From contig NZ_MSCJ01000001.1 of NCBI RefSeq assembly GCF_002954615.1, positions 1,178,001-1,242,000 of the forward strand: DNA of 64,000 nucleotides, in the 5' to 3' direction. A model generated the notes under the pieces. It worked only from the letters and a program-made list of their open reading frames with translations, was not told the origin of the DNA and did not search any database. Origin of the DNA: Photobacterium angustum. Lineage in GTDB: Bacteria; Pseudomonadota; Gammaproteobacteria; Enterobacterales; Vibrionaceae. Positions within the stretch are counted from its first letter, which is position 1, and every line of letters starts with the position of its first letter. Made by a program: the position numbers and the translations under genes. Below are positions 53,229 through 62,056 of this stretch, piece by piece.

Positions 53229-53801
53229 ATGCCAAAGGCTAGTGACATTAAAAAATTTGCTGCTGTTGAAATCAACGGTAAAGTAGGTCTTGTTAAAGAA
53301 ATTAGTAAGCTAACGCCTAGTGGTCGTGCTGGCGCAAGTCTTTACAGAATGCGTATTTATGATGTAGCTACTGGTACTAAATCAGACGTAAGCTTCAAAG
53401 CTGATGAAATGGTTAACTTAGCTGATTTCCGTCGTACTAAAGCATCATTCTCTTACATCGATGGTGAAGAGTATGTGTTTATGGATGATGAAGATTACAC
53501 ACCATACTCATTCAACAAAGAAGCAATCGCAGAAGAACTACTATTCATCACTGAAGATACGAAAGGTATCGAAGTTCTTACTGTTGATGGCGCGCCTGTT
53601 GCAATCGAACTTCCAGCGACAGTTGAACTAACTATCGTTGAAACTGATCCATCAATCAAAGGTGCTTCTGCAAGTGCACGTACTAAGCCTGCAACACTTT
53701 CAACTGGCTTAGTTGTTCAAGTTCCAGAATACATCGCGAATGGCGAAAAAATTAAAGTTAACACGGCTGAACAAAAGTTCATGAGCCGCGCTGACAAGTA
53801 A
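53229..53801 (+). CDS. efpL: elongation factor P-like protein
   Basis: A 190-residue protein, the same length as E. coli YeiP. DFSY-type and [12 protein letters not shown] segments, [34 protein letters not shown] and [15 protein letters not shown] match it along the whole protein. It has the three-domain EF-P fold and lacks the lysine-modification loop of classic EF-P in the same place. It helps ribosomes through difficult motifs. ATG 53229 is chosen from three nearby starts because GGA is properly spaced and MPKASDIKK matches the family. Confidence 0.94.
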   Translation: MPKASDIKKFAAVEINGKVGLVKEISKLTPSGRAGASLYRMRIYDVATGTKSDVSFKADEMVNLADFRRTKASFSYIDGEEYVFMDDEDYTPYSFNKEAIAEELLFITEDTKGIEVLTVDGAPVAIELPATVELTIVETDPSIKGASASARTKPATLSTGLVVQVPEYIANGEKIKVNTAEQKFMSRADK

Positions 53802-53827
53802 TAGATTACTCAAAATCTGTACTGCAT

Positions 53828-53880
53828 AAAACCAGCTTTTATCTTGCTTACTTTTGTTAAGCAGGTGGGCTGGTTTTTTA
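53828..53880 (+). terminator. terminator after efpL
   Basis: AAACCAGC / GCTGGTTT stem with a long inner hairpin (TTGCTTA...TAAGCA) and T tail. Confidence 0.8.
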
Positions 53881-53908
53881 TTGGGTACAAGATGTCACGG
53901 AGCAATGG

Positions 53909-54388
53909 ATGGTGCTATATCAAATACGACAAGCAGAAAAATCAGATATTAATGCAATATACCAATTAGAGCGTGAGCTATTTGGCGAGCATTGTTATCC
54001 CGATTTTTTCTTTCGCCAAGCATATGATTGTTGGACAAGTGGGTTATTGGTTGCCGTCTCAGAGTGTGAACATGTAGTAGGGTATGTATTATCAAGCCCT
54101 AGCTTTAATGCGCAAGCTGAAACAGAGCGTGAAGCGTGGATATTAGGTATTGCGGTTGCGAATAAGATGCAAGGGAAAGGTGTTGGAAAAGCGTTACTGC
54201 GTGAGACGTTAGCGCAGCTAGCTAATTACAATCGAATTCTATTAACTGTGCATCCAGAAAACAATGCAATGAAGCTATATCAGGCGCTAGGCTTTGTAGA
54301 AATGGAGCAAGAAGACGATTATTTTGGTTGTAGTTCACCAAGAATCAAAATGTGCTTGAACAGCAAAGAGCAGGCATATATTGCTTAA
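53909..54388 (+). CDS. GNAT acetyltransferase (RimI-like)
   Basis: A 159-residue acetyltransferase. ILGIAVANKMQGKGVGKALLRETL has the acetyl-CoA loop QGKGVG, and TVHPENNAMKLYQALGFVEMEQ the motif B typical of RimI-type protein acetylases. ATG 53909 has GGAG 6 nt before it. Substrate unknown; the position after efpL may or may not be meaningful. Confidence 0.83.
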   Translation: MVLYQIRQAEKSDINAIYQLERELFGEHCYPDFFFRQAYDCWTSGLLVAVSECEHVVGYVLSSPSFNAQAETEREAWILGIAVANKMQGKGVGKALLRETLAQLANYNRILLTVHPENNAMKLYQALGFVEMEQEDDYFGCSSPRIKMCLNSKEQAYIA

Positions 54389-54412
54389 GTAGATTAATAT
54401 TATTTTTCAGCG

Positions 54413-54442
54413 GAAATAAAAAAGGGCATCATAAGATACCCT
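54413..54442 (-). terminator. terminator of cold-shock gene 1
   Basis: AAGGGCATC / GATACCCTT stem with one mismatch, T run on the minus strand. Confidence 0.6.
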
Positions 54443-54467
54443 TACTTCTTCAACTGATCGTTGTAGA

Positions 54468-54677
54468 TTAGATGCGCTCAACGTTAGCAGCTTGAGGACC
54501 TTTTTGGCCTTGCTCAACGTCAAAAGAAACCTTTTGACCTTCTGCTAGAGATTTAAAGCCTTCACCAGCGATAGCACGGAAGTGAACGAATACGTCAGCA
54601 CCGCCATTGTCTTGAGTGATGAAACCGAAACCTTTCTCATCGTTGAACCACTTAACGATACCAGTTGCTTTAGACAT
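54468..54677 (-). CDS. cold-shock protein, CspA family (copy 1)
   Basis: A 69-residue CSD protein with RNP1 GFGFIT and RNP2 VFVHFRAI. Binds ssRNA/ssDNA as a chaperone. A good CAGGAG ribosome site lies 7 nt upstream. The 480-bp region before it, reaching to the next gene, leaves room for a long 5' UTR typical of cold-shock genes. It differs from copy 2 at 55161 in about 12 positions. Confidence 0.95.
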   Translation of the reverse strand: MSKATGIVKWFNDEKGFGFITQDNGGADVFVHFRAIAGEGFKSLAEGQKVSFDVEQGQKGPQAANVERI

Positions 54678-55092
54678 GTTATGTCTCCTGAAAATAAATT
54701 AATGTGTTACTTATGTACAAAAGAATATTGAAGCGCTTCAGGACAACTGTGTACGTTTGAACAGTGTAACGAAGTTTTTCTTTCACTTTGTTTCATAAAT
54801 AGCCCTGTTATACAGGACGTTGATATTAAGCCATTTTCGATTTTAAAGAGCAAGTGAGTTACTTATTTATCGCGTTATAATGTGAGCCGTATTACAAAAA
54901 AAAAGCAAAGAATATTATGAAATAGGTGGCTTATTGGGCGGAGTGGTTAATTCTTATCAGGAATTTGAATAATAATAGGTCTATCAATATCTATAAGCGC
55001 GCTCTAATCTTGCACTTTTAACTGATAAAGTACTGGTATGCAGTCGATTTTGTGTGTTTAGTGTAAGGTGGGGAGATGAATCGTTGGCAAAA
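54678..55092. other. leader region of cold-shock gene 1
   Basis: About 415 bp with no gene. It likely includes a long structured 5' UTR (GAAGCGCTTC palindrome near 54732) and promoter. Confidence 0.4.
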
Positions 55093-55116
55093 AAAAGGGC
55101 CGTGAAGACCCTTTTA
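55093..55116 (-). terminator. terminator of cold-shock gene 2
   Basis: AAAAGGG / CCCTTTT stem around CCGTGAAGA, T run on the minus strand. Confidence 0.7.
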
Positions 55117-55160
55117 TCAAGTGCTATGTGAACTAACGCAAGCATTAGATAAGCTAGTAC

Positions 55161-55370
55161 TTATGCTTTTTCAACATTTGCAGCTTGTAGACCTTTAGGA
55201 CCTTGCTCTGTTTCGTAAGAAACTTTTTGTCCTTCAGTTAGGGTTTTGAAACCGTCGCCAGTAATCGCACGGAAGTGTACAAATACGTCAGCACCGCCGT
55301 TATCCTGAGTGATAAAACCAAAACCTTTCTCTTCGTTAAACCACTTAACGGTACCTGTTGCTTTTGACAT
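55161..55370 (-). CDS. cold-shock protein, CspA family (copy 2)
   Basis: A 69-residue CSD protein with KGFGFIT and VFVHFRAI, ending [13 protein letters not shown]. An AGGAGAG ribosome site lies 5-6 nt before the ATG. Tandem with copy 1 in the same direction, each with its own terminator and leader, so they are separate units with possibly different temperature responses. Confidence 0.95.
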   Translation of the reverse strand: MSKATGTVKWFNEEKGFGFITQDNGGADVFVHFRAITGDGFKTLTEGQKVSYETEQGPKGLQAANVEKA

Positions 55371-55888
55371 GTTCTCTCCTGATAAACTTTACATCAAACA
55401 CTGTGTTGCCAATATCGGGTTACTACGCTATTTGAGCTTGAACACTTCTAGGAAGCTATCCTTGTCCAGATTGCATTGTTGTAAACGAGTACTGGTCTAT
55501 TTCAAGAGTAGGCGTTGATATGCCATTTGCAAATACAGGAAGGTTTTTTTTGTGGGAGAATTCACAAAAGATACCATTTTGTTATTGCACATTACATCTA
55601 TTGTCTAATTGTCATAATTATTAATAAAAATAAGACGATTTATTGTAAAATATCAAAAAGTTGTTGAGCGGTTTGTGCGATATTTAAGCGAGAAACATAA
55701 GTTGATGTTCATAGAATCATCATTGAGCATTTAATCATGAGTATTGCTTGAGTTTACGAATGACTTTCTGATATAACGATTTCAGTAATAAACTGAGACT
55801 CGACGGTTATGTACTAGGAAGTGCATTATTTCTATCCCTTGCATTAAATCAGTTTCACAAGGTTTTATTTTCAGACTAAGGACTACAC
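55371..55888. other. leader and promoter region between cspA-like gene and tmaR
   Basis: About 520 bp without a gene; includes the cold-shock leader on one side and the tmaR promoter on the other. Confidence 0.35.
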
Positions 55889-56197
55889 ATGAACAACATC
55901 CTTGAACTCGTACGTCAAACACGTCGTAAAAACAAACTAAAACGCGAAATTCTAGACAACGATCGTAAGATTCGTGATAACCGTAAGCGTGTTGAGTTGT
56001 TAGAGAACTTGATGGATTACATTAAGGCCGATATGAGCCATGATCAAATCGTTGAAATCGTTGAAAACATGAAAGGCGACTACGAAGATCGTGTTGATGA
56101 TCATATCATTATCAGTGCAGAGCTTTCGAAAGAGCGTCGTGAAGTAAGCAAAGCAGTAAAAGAGCTGAAAAAAGCTGAAATTGCACATAAACACTAA
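55889..56197 (+). CDS. tmaR: TmaR / YeeX (DUF496) polar organiser protein
   Basis: A 102-residue coiled-coil protein. [35 protein letters not shown] and [28 protein letters not shown] match E. coli YeeX along nearly the whole length. E. coli TmaR localises and controls Enzyme I of the PTS at the cell pole. Here it is a single gene with its own terminator, next to SdsR. Confidence 0.92.
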   Translation: MNNILELVRQTRRKNKLKREILDNDRKIRDNRKRVELLENLMDYIKADMSHDQIVEIVENMKGDYEDRVDDHIIISAELSKERREVSKAVKELKKAEIAHKH

Positions 56198-56259
56198 TTC
56201 TCAGCACTAGAAAGTTGAGAGTGTGCAAAAGACATAGCATGCTTATATTAGTTAAATTA

Positions 56260-56286
56260 AACCGAGCGTAATGCTCGGTTTTTTTA
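56260..56286 (+). terminator. terminator after tmaR
   Basis: AACCGAGC / GCTCGGTT stem followed by TTTTT. Confidence 0.9.
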
Positions 56287-56363
56287 TATCTATCGTAAGT
56301 AATAACAATATCTATAGTGCTAAGTTTTTAAATTTTAGCGCTGAATGGAAATAGTACTTGAGG

Positions 56364-56465
56364 CAAAAAATAGCCCGAAACGACTCCTGTCTCGGGCCTA
56401 GGGGAATGGCTCTCGTAAGAGCCTTGCGCTAACTGGTTAGTAAATGGAGTTTGATTACACTTTCA
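56364..56465 (-). ncRNA. sdsR: SdsR (RyeB) sigma-S-dependent small RNA
   Basis: The minus strand reads TTAGCGCAAGGCTCT, AGAGCCATTCCCCTAG and CCCGAGACAGGAGTCG followed by a CGGGCTA-T6 end. From memory this matches the 3' two thirds of E. coli SdsR base for base in most places: the GGCTCT/AGAGCC hairpin, the CCAUUUCCCUGG linker and the CCGA...ACAGGA...UCGG terminator hairpin. Location just beyond rsmF also agrees with Enterobacteria. The 5' end is estimated; a CTAACATT -10-like element lies upstream. Expected to bind Hfq and base-pair with mRNAs. Confidence 0.85.
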
Positions 56466-56554
56466 ATGTTAGTTGAATAATGTTTATTTTCCAGTTATTG
56501 CATTTAATAAAATTAACATTAATGAAGTTATAAGACATTAACGATATTTTTATC

Positions 56555-57985
56555 TTAAATATCAAATAGGTTCGTGTCGCGAACTAATTCACGAGGTAAA
56601 CCGTTTTTAATACGGTTGCTTACCCATTTACCAATACCAACAGGGTAATCACGGTAAGTAACAATGACTTCGCCTTTACCTGCTGGTATTTCTGGACGAA
56701 TATCGCGTCCCATGAACCATTCTTTAGCTTGTTCAACATTAAGTTCAATAGCTGTAGATTCTTTGCCTGTTGCCAATGTCATCACTGCTTCATGCTGCCA
56801 GCGATAGCCTTTCTTATGTTGTTCTGCGAGCTTAATGCCAATACGTTGGAAACGAATTTCACCAATTAACGTGCGCAGTTGAGAAGGGAATAGCCAAACT
56901 TCTTTATCACGTAACCAAACATCATGCTGTTCAGGTAAGGTTATATCTAAATCTTGTTTAAGCTGTTGGGCGATCTCTTGCTGCTCTTTTTCTTTAAGCA
57001 GAGTAAATGGGAATTTACCCATACGTTTTTTTACACTGTCGGTTTCAACGGGCGCAAGCTTACGAATACGTGCGACAAAGAACCCTTCGCTATCAAAAAT
57101 CTGAGGGTAAACGTGTAGGAAACCGTCTTCAGTAAGTGATTTCTCTGCACCATCAAATAAGGTATTGAGTGGTTCAAATTCTACAGCTTCGCCAAACTTA
57201 TCTTTTAAGAAATGACAAACGGCTTGGTTTTCACTTTGGTTTAACGTACATGTCGAATACACCATAACGCCGCCAGTTTTCAGAGCTTGGAAGGCGCTAA
57301 CAATAAGGTTGCGTTGTACTTCGGCAATTTCATCAATAGAAGCTAGGCTCCAATTAGCCATAGCATCTTCATCTTTACGAATTGCACCCTCACCAGAACA
57401 TGGCGCATCCAATAAGATCGAATCAAAAGATTCTGGTGCCCATGTGCCAAATACACAGCCATCAAAATGGGTCAGTGCCGCATTGTGAACACCACAGCGT
57501 TGTAAGTTTGAATGGAGTACTTTAATTCGGCTCGCGGCTAACTCGTTGGCAACCAGTGCGCCACGGTTTTGCATTGCAGATGCAATTTGGGTGGTTTTAG
57601 AACCTGGCGCTGATGCCATATCTAATACACAGTCTAATGCATCATTATCTTGTAACAATGCGGTTACTGGCATCATAGAGCTGGCTTCTTGAATATAGAA
57701 AAGTCCTGCCATGTGCTCTGCGGTATTGCCAAGAGAAACAGTATCTTCGTTTTCTCGTTCAATCCAAAAGCCAGTATCACACCAAGGAACAGGCGTTAAT
57801 GTCCACCCTCGATTTGCAACACGCGCTAAGAAATCCTCAACACTAATTTTAAGTGTATTGACGCGAATGCTGCGACGAAGAGGTGTTTTACAACAAGCAA
57901 TAAATTCATCGATATCTAAATGCTCAGGCATGGTTTGCTTGATTAAATCGATAAATGCGTCAGGGATGTGAATATTCGGATGCAA
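56555..57985 (-). CDS. rsmF: 16S rRNA m5C1407 methyltransferase
   Basis: A 476-residue RsmF (YebU). SAM domain: LDMASAPGSKTTQIA, LLDAPCSGEGAIRKD, and MVYSTCTLNQSENQAV with the two catalytic Cys of Nol1/Nop2/Sun enzymes. A PUA-like C-terminal region follows (GEVIVTYRDYPVGIGKWVSNRIKNGLPRELVRD). It methylates C1407 of 16S rRNA. Located after letB, as in E. coli yebS-yebT-yebU. Confidence 0.95.
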   Translation of the reverse strand: MHPNIHIPDAFIDLIKQTMPEHLDIDEFIACCKTPLRRSIRVNTLKISVEDFLARVANRGWTLTPVPWCDTGFWIERENEDTVSLGNTAEHMAGLFYIQEASSMMPVTALLQDNDALDCVLDMASAPGSKTTQIASAMQNRGALVANELAASRIKVLHSNLQRCGVHNAALTHFDGCVFGTWAPESFDSILLDAPCSGEGAIRKDEDAMANWSLASIDEIAEVQRNLIVSAFQALKTGGVMVYSTCTLNQSENQAVCHFLKDKFGEAVEFEPLNTLFDGAEKSLTEDGFLHVYPQIFDSEGFFVARIRKLAPVETDSVKKRMGKFPFTLLKEKEQQEIAQQLKQDLDITLPEQHDVWLRDKEVWLFPSQLRTLIGEIRFQRIGIKLAEQHKKGYRWQHEAVMTLATGKESTAIELNVEQAKEWFMGRDIRPEIPAGKGEVIVTYRDYPVGIGKWVSNRIKNGLPRELVRDTNLFDI

Positions 57986-58084
57986 AGGAAGGATCTCTAT
58001 TAACTAGCTAATGATGCTGATTTTATAACAGTTTGGTATGAATTGCAGTTTTTGCTAATACAAAGCGTAATAAAGGTTTTTTCT

Positions 58085-58116
58085 GAATAAAAAAAGAGCA
58101 CCGAAGTGCTCTTTAT
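58085..58116 (-). terminator. terminator after letB
   Basis: AAAGAGCAC-CGAA-GTGCTCTTT, 9-bp perfect stem with a CGAA loop and T run on the minus strand. It separates letAB from rsmF. Confidence 0.9.
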
Positions 58117-58134
58117 TTTGTTTGATTTTAACTG

Positions 58135-60762
58135 TTAACGCTCAGGAATTGCAGTACGCCATGCTAACCATTTAGGGTTTGCTTCTTTGTGTAGTAAGAA
58201 GTGTGTCCCTGCTTTAACTTGTGGTTCAAGTGGTTGCTTTTCGGGTGTTGCAAAGGCAATTCCGCCACGTAATAGGCTATCAAATGTACCTGCTTTTATG
58301 TTGGCACCTGTAATACCGATATCAACATTCACACCAGAGGTATTCCAAAATACGGTATTTTTACGCACTAGATGGCGGTATTGCTTTTCAAGTTGGGCTT
58401 TTATAATAACGCGGTCTGCTAAGTCACCGAGTGAAACATCAACTACTTGTCCAACTTGAATATCACGGTAGAGAAGTGGTGTTCCTTCGCTAATCGAATC
58501 ACGCTCTTCACTTTCTAACACGATCGTGACGCGGGAATTAAACAACTCTGCAGAGCCTAGCTTAAAGGTATCAGAAAAGTGACCTTTACCCGGTTGAACG
58601 GCAATGTAAGAGCTTAGTAACGAGTCCAAGTTTTCACTACCGCTTAAGCTGATTTTTGGTTTAACAACCCAAAAGTAGCTATCTGACTTTGCGATTTTTT
58701 GAGCGTATTTCGGGTACAAACGAGCCTGTATTTTCACGTTGTTTGTATGAAAATCGGGTTCGATGTTAATGATTTTACCAATGGTTACGCCTTGGAATTT
58801 AATTTCTGTATTGTTAGAGACAGACCTTGCATCATCGGCTGTTAAGGTGATCAACTGTCCGAAATGCTGCGCGGAACTTAAGCTTGGGTAAAGCTTGTAT
58901 TTAGAGCCAATACGGTTGGTCACTTGCTCTATGTTATCAAATGCAATACCACCTTTGATAAGTGTGGATAGGGGGTCCGTGACTAATTTTACACCATTTA
59001 ATCCTGCTTCTACTTCAATACCTGAACGGTTCCAAAAAACGGTGTGGTTAGTGATCAAATGACGGTATTTTTTCTCGATATTTAATTTAATGCTTACACC
59101 GTTATCTTTTAAGGAAAAATCACTCACTTCACCTACTTGTAAGTTACGGTAAAGTACTGGGCTACCCTCTGATACAGGAGGTAACTTATCAGCAAATAAG
59201 CTAATACTGCTATAGCCTTTCAGCTTTTCATCTGCAAGATCGGCAAGACTTCGGCTTTTAAATAGGGTATAGCTTTTGTTTATTTTTTTACTACCAATAG
59301 AGGTGAAGCTAATCGCACTGCTGATCAATTGATCAGCTGGCGGAATAGAAACATCAATACCTTTACTTGAAATGTTGGCATCGACACCACCATCAACGAA
59401 AAAGCGGCTGCCGCTTCGGATTAAACTGGTGTACTCAGGTTGTACTAGTACATCAAAGCTTACACGCTCACCAGATAACTCAACATTAGTGATTCGTCCA
59501 ACGTCCAGTCCCTTAAAGCGTAATTTGGTGCCACGTTTAATACCAAAACTTTTATCAGCATATAGTTTGAAGGTTGCTACGCCGGGTTGCTGCTCTTCTA
59601 ATGTGTCACGAGTTATTGCTGTAAATTGGCGTGAAGTTTCGCCTTTACCCGGTATTAAACGTAAGAAATTGCCTCGTACAAGATTGCCGATATTCTTAAC
59701 ACCATTAAGTGATACTTCAGCTTCTTCGAGTAATAAACGAGAGCCGCTATTTAAGTACTCACGCATGCTAGGTTCAATCGCTGCATGTGCGATAATCTTG
59801 TTGGTTTTTTCATCAAGGCTTACATCGGTGATTTTACCGATCTGTAAGCCACGATACATGATTGGTGAACCTGAATCGCTAATATCATTGTTATCTGGCA
59901 AGGTTATCGTGATAGCAATACCACGACCTGCCGTATTGATATCAGGGTAGAGCTTAAACAGATGATTTGCTTCAATGACTTTACCTTTATCTGGCGAATC
60001 AAATGCAATAGCACCTGCGATTAATGCTGATAGGCTTTCAAACTGCACATCAACACCATTAAAGCCGATATCTGCACGCATGCCACTAACATTCCAGAAA
60101 CGGCTTTTATCAGTAACAAGGTTGGCATACTTGGGTTTGATTAGTGCATCAATAAGGACTTCTTTTTTGTTATCACTAAGGGTGTAATTGAAAACCTCAC
60201 CGACTGGGATCTTCTTATAAAAAATTTGCGAACCAATACTGATCGATCCAAGATTCGGTGCTTTTAATTGCAGCTTTAAGCCATCTTCTAATGGCGTATC
60301 TGCAGGTTGGTTTTCTAATGCTGTAAATTTCGTAGCTTCAGGACCATCACCGGGTAATAACGCAATGTAGTTACCAGAAACAAGAGTATCTAAGCCTGAT
60401 ATACCCGTTATAGATGCCTTAGGTTTGACTAGCCAGAATCGGGTATTTTTACGAAGAATGTTTACCGCTTCAGGATAAATGTCGGCAGTAACGTAAATAC
60501 TCTTAAGATCTTTTGATAGGCTGACATCACGTACAATACCGACTTCAAGTCCTTGATAACGAATAGTTGTTCGTCCAGCGACTAAACCCACGGCGTCGTT
60601 AAAGTGAATTTGAATACGTTCACCAGCTTCGTTAACTGATTTATACAGTAACCAACCAGCAAGTATTAATGCTAATAGCGGCAACAGCCACAGCGGTGAT
60701 AGCCCTCGATCACGGCGAATTTTCACCTTCTTGGGTTGTTCGTTATTTGGATCGTTGTTCAT
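58135..60762 (-). CDS. letB: MCE-domain lipid transport tunnel protein
   Basis: An 875-residue protein, the same length as E. coli LetB (YebT, 877). One N-terminal TM helix (LWLLPLLALILAGWLLYKSV) is followed by seven repeated MCE domains at roughly 45, 165, 285, 395, 525, 645 and 760, each with a (I/L)xYRxxxVGxVxD(V/I) strand. LetB hexamers make a hydrophobic tunnel that moves phospholipids across the periplasm. The start overlaps the end of letA by 20 nt. Confidence 0.95.
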   Translation of the reverse strand: MNNDPNNEQPKKVKIRRDRGLSPLWLLPLLALILAGWLLYKSVNEAGERIQIHFNDAVGLVAGRTTIRYQGLEVGIVRDVSLSKDLKSIYVTADIYPEAVNILRKNTRFWLVKPKASITGISGLDTLVSGNYIALLPGDGPEATKFTALENQPADTPLEDGLKLQLKAPNLGSISIGSQIFYKKIPVGEVFNYTLSDNKKEVLIDALIKPKYANLVTDKSRFWNVSGMRADIGFNGVDVQFESLSALIAGAIAFDSPDKGKVIEANHLFKLYPDINTAGRGIAITITLPDNNDISDSGSPIMYRGLQIGKITDVSLDEKTNKIIAHAAIEPSMREYLNSGSRLLLEEAEVSLNGVKNIGNLVRGNFLRLIPGKGETSRQFTAITRDTLEEQQPGVATFKLYADKSFGIKRGTKLRFKGLDVGRITNVELSGERVSFDVLVQPEYTSLIRSGSRFFVDGGVDANISSKGIDVSIPPADQLISSAISFTSIGSKKINKSYTLFKSRSLADLADEKLKGYSSISLFADKLPPVSEGSPVLYRNLQVGEVSDFSLKDNGVSIKLNIEKKYRHLITNHTVFWNRSGIEVEAGLNGVKLVTDPLSTLIKGGIAFDNIEQVTNRIGSKYKLYPSLSSAQHFGQLITLTADDARSVSNNTEIKFQGVTIGKIINIEPDFHTNNVKIQARLYPKYAQKIAKSDSYFWVVKPKISLSGSENLDSLLSSYIAVQPGKGHFSDTFKLGSAELFNSRVTIVLESEERDSISEGTPLLYRDIQVGQVVDVSLGDLADRVIIKAQLEKQYRHLVRKNTVFWNTSGVNVDIGITGANIKAGTFDSLLRGGIAFATPEKQPLEPQVKAGTHFLLHKEANPKWLAWRTAIPER

Positions 60763-61939
60763 AATTGTCCCATATCAGGCGAGAATCTAAACTTTCTGCT
60801 GCTAACATTGTTAATACTACCACGACGGCAAAGGCGATTGCCCCAGGTCCCGGCGTGAAATCAAGAACTTGTCCACGGTCGATTAATGTGACCATGATGG
60901 CGATAACAAAAAGATCCATTACCGACCATTTACCTATCCAGTGCACGGCACGAAATACTCGCATACGTAGTAGGTGGTGTGTTTTTCGTTTGAACTGTAT
61001 GGCTAAAAGGATATAAGCCAAACTTAGAATTTTCGCTACAGGGACAACAATACTGGCAATAAAGATGATTGCTGCGATACCTGTCATTCCCGTTTTGACG
61101 AGCTCAGCGACACCTGAAAAGATAGTATCTTCAATACGCTTACCGTTATTCATAAAAATTGAAATGGGATAAAGGTTAGCAGGTAAGATAAAAATACTCG
61201 CTGAAATTAAATACGCCCATGTTTTTTGAATAGAATGTGGAATACGATCGTGTAATGGACTATTACAGCGGCGGCAATGGGTCAGGTGTTCTTGCGTTAA
61301 ATGACATGTCGTACAAAGTGTGTCTAAGTCATCACTAATATGTTCATTTTCAGGTTGCCATGCATCCCAATAACGACGAACACTGATACGAGTTAGTAAC
61401 ACGAGAAACAATATCTGTAAGGTAATGAGACAGTACAGCCCGAGACCGATATTAATTTCAGCAACTTCTTGGACTTTAAAACATGCAATGGCGAGACTGA
61501 CTAAAAAGACATCGAGCATCACCCATTGCTTTAAATGGTGAAGAATCCATGTTGATGTTTTAAAGAGGGCGAAATGACGAAATTTCAGTGAAAATTGGGC
61601 GCTAAAAACCGTCCCTATTACTAATAGAGGGGCAATAACGCTACAAAATAAGATCAATGCGGCAACGCCAGGGAAATTTTCAGAAAGTGTGATAGCGCCA
61701 GATGGAAGTGTCGCTGGGATCATCTGTCCGAATAATCGTATTGTGATTAACGGTAAAGTAATGGTTGGAATAAAAAGGATTAAACCAGCTGCGGCTATCG
61801 CTAGTTCCGCATTAAATCTTGCTGTACCCCCACGATATAAACGTGTTTGGCAACGGGGACAGTAAGCACTGTGTCCTTGTTGAGCCACCTCAGGGAGCAC
61901 GAGTAAATTGCAACCGGGGCAGCGTCTGGCCGTCGACAT
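60743..61939 (-). CDS. letA: PqiA-family membrane protein
   Basis: A 398-residue inner-membrane protein with eight helices in two PqiA repeats. Each begins with a zinc-ribbon-like pair (CPGCNLL ... CPRCQTRLY; CTTCHL ... CRRCNSPLHDR). It is the transmembrane partner of LetB (YebS-YebT). ATG 61939 is preferred over TTG 61960, since MSTARRCPGC is the family-like start and AAGGA lies upstream. It follows the ABC exporter gene by 117 bp. Confidence 0.93.
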   Translation of the reverse strand: MSTARRCPGCNLLVLPEVAQQGHSAYCPRCQTRLYRGGTARFNAELAIAAAGLILFIPTITLPLITIRLFGQMIPATLPSGAITLSENFPGVAALILFCSVIAPLLVIGTVFSAQFSLKFRHFALFKTSTWILHHLKQWVMLDVFLVSLAIACFKVQEVAEINIGLGLYCLITLQILFLVLLTRISVRRYWDAWQPENEHISDDLDTLCTTCHLTQEHLTHCRRCNSPLHDRIPHSIQKTWAYLISASIFILPANLYPISIFMNNGKRIEDTIFSGVAELVKTGMTGIAAIIFIASIVVPVAKILSLAYILLAIQFKRKTHHLLRMRVFRAVHWIGKWSVMDLFVIAIMVTLIDRGQVLDFTPGPGAIAFAVVVVLTMLAAESLDSRLIWDNYEQRSK

Positions 61940-62056
61940 AGTACGTTGTTTCCTTTGCAAAAGAGCGAGATATAAGAACGCTCACGAAATTAAAATTCAC
62001 ACGTTTGTTAAAACATAGTGAATGATAGCCCATGAGCGTCAAGGAGGGATACTATA

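Noticed and set aside
59372..59950. 192-codon frame opposite letB
   Set aside because: Antisense to repeated MCE domains; a composition effect, not a gene.
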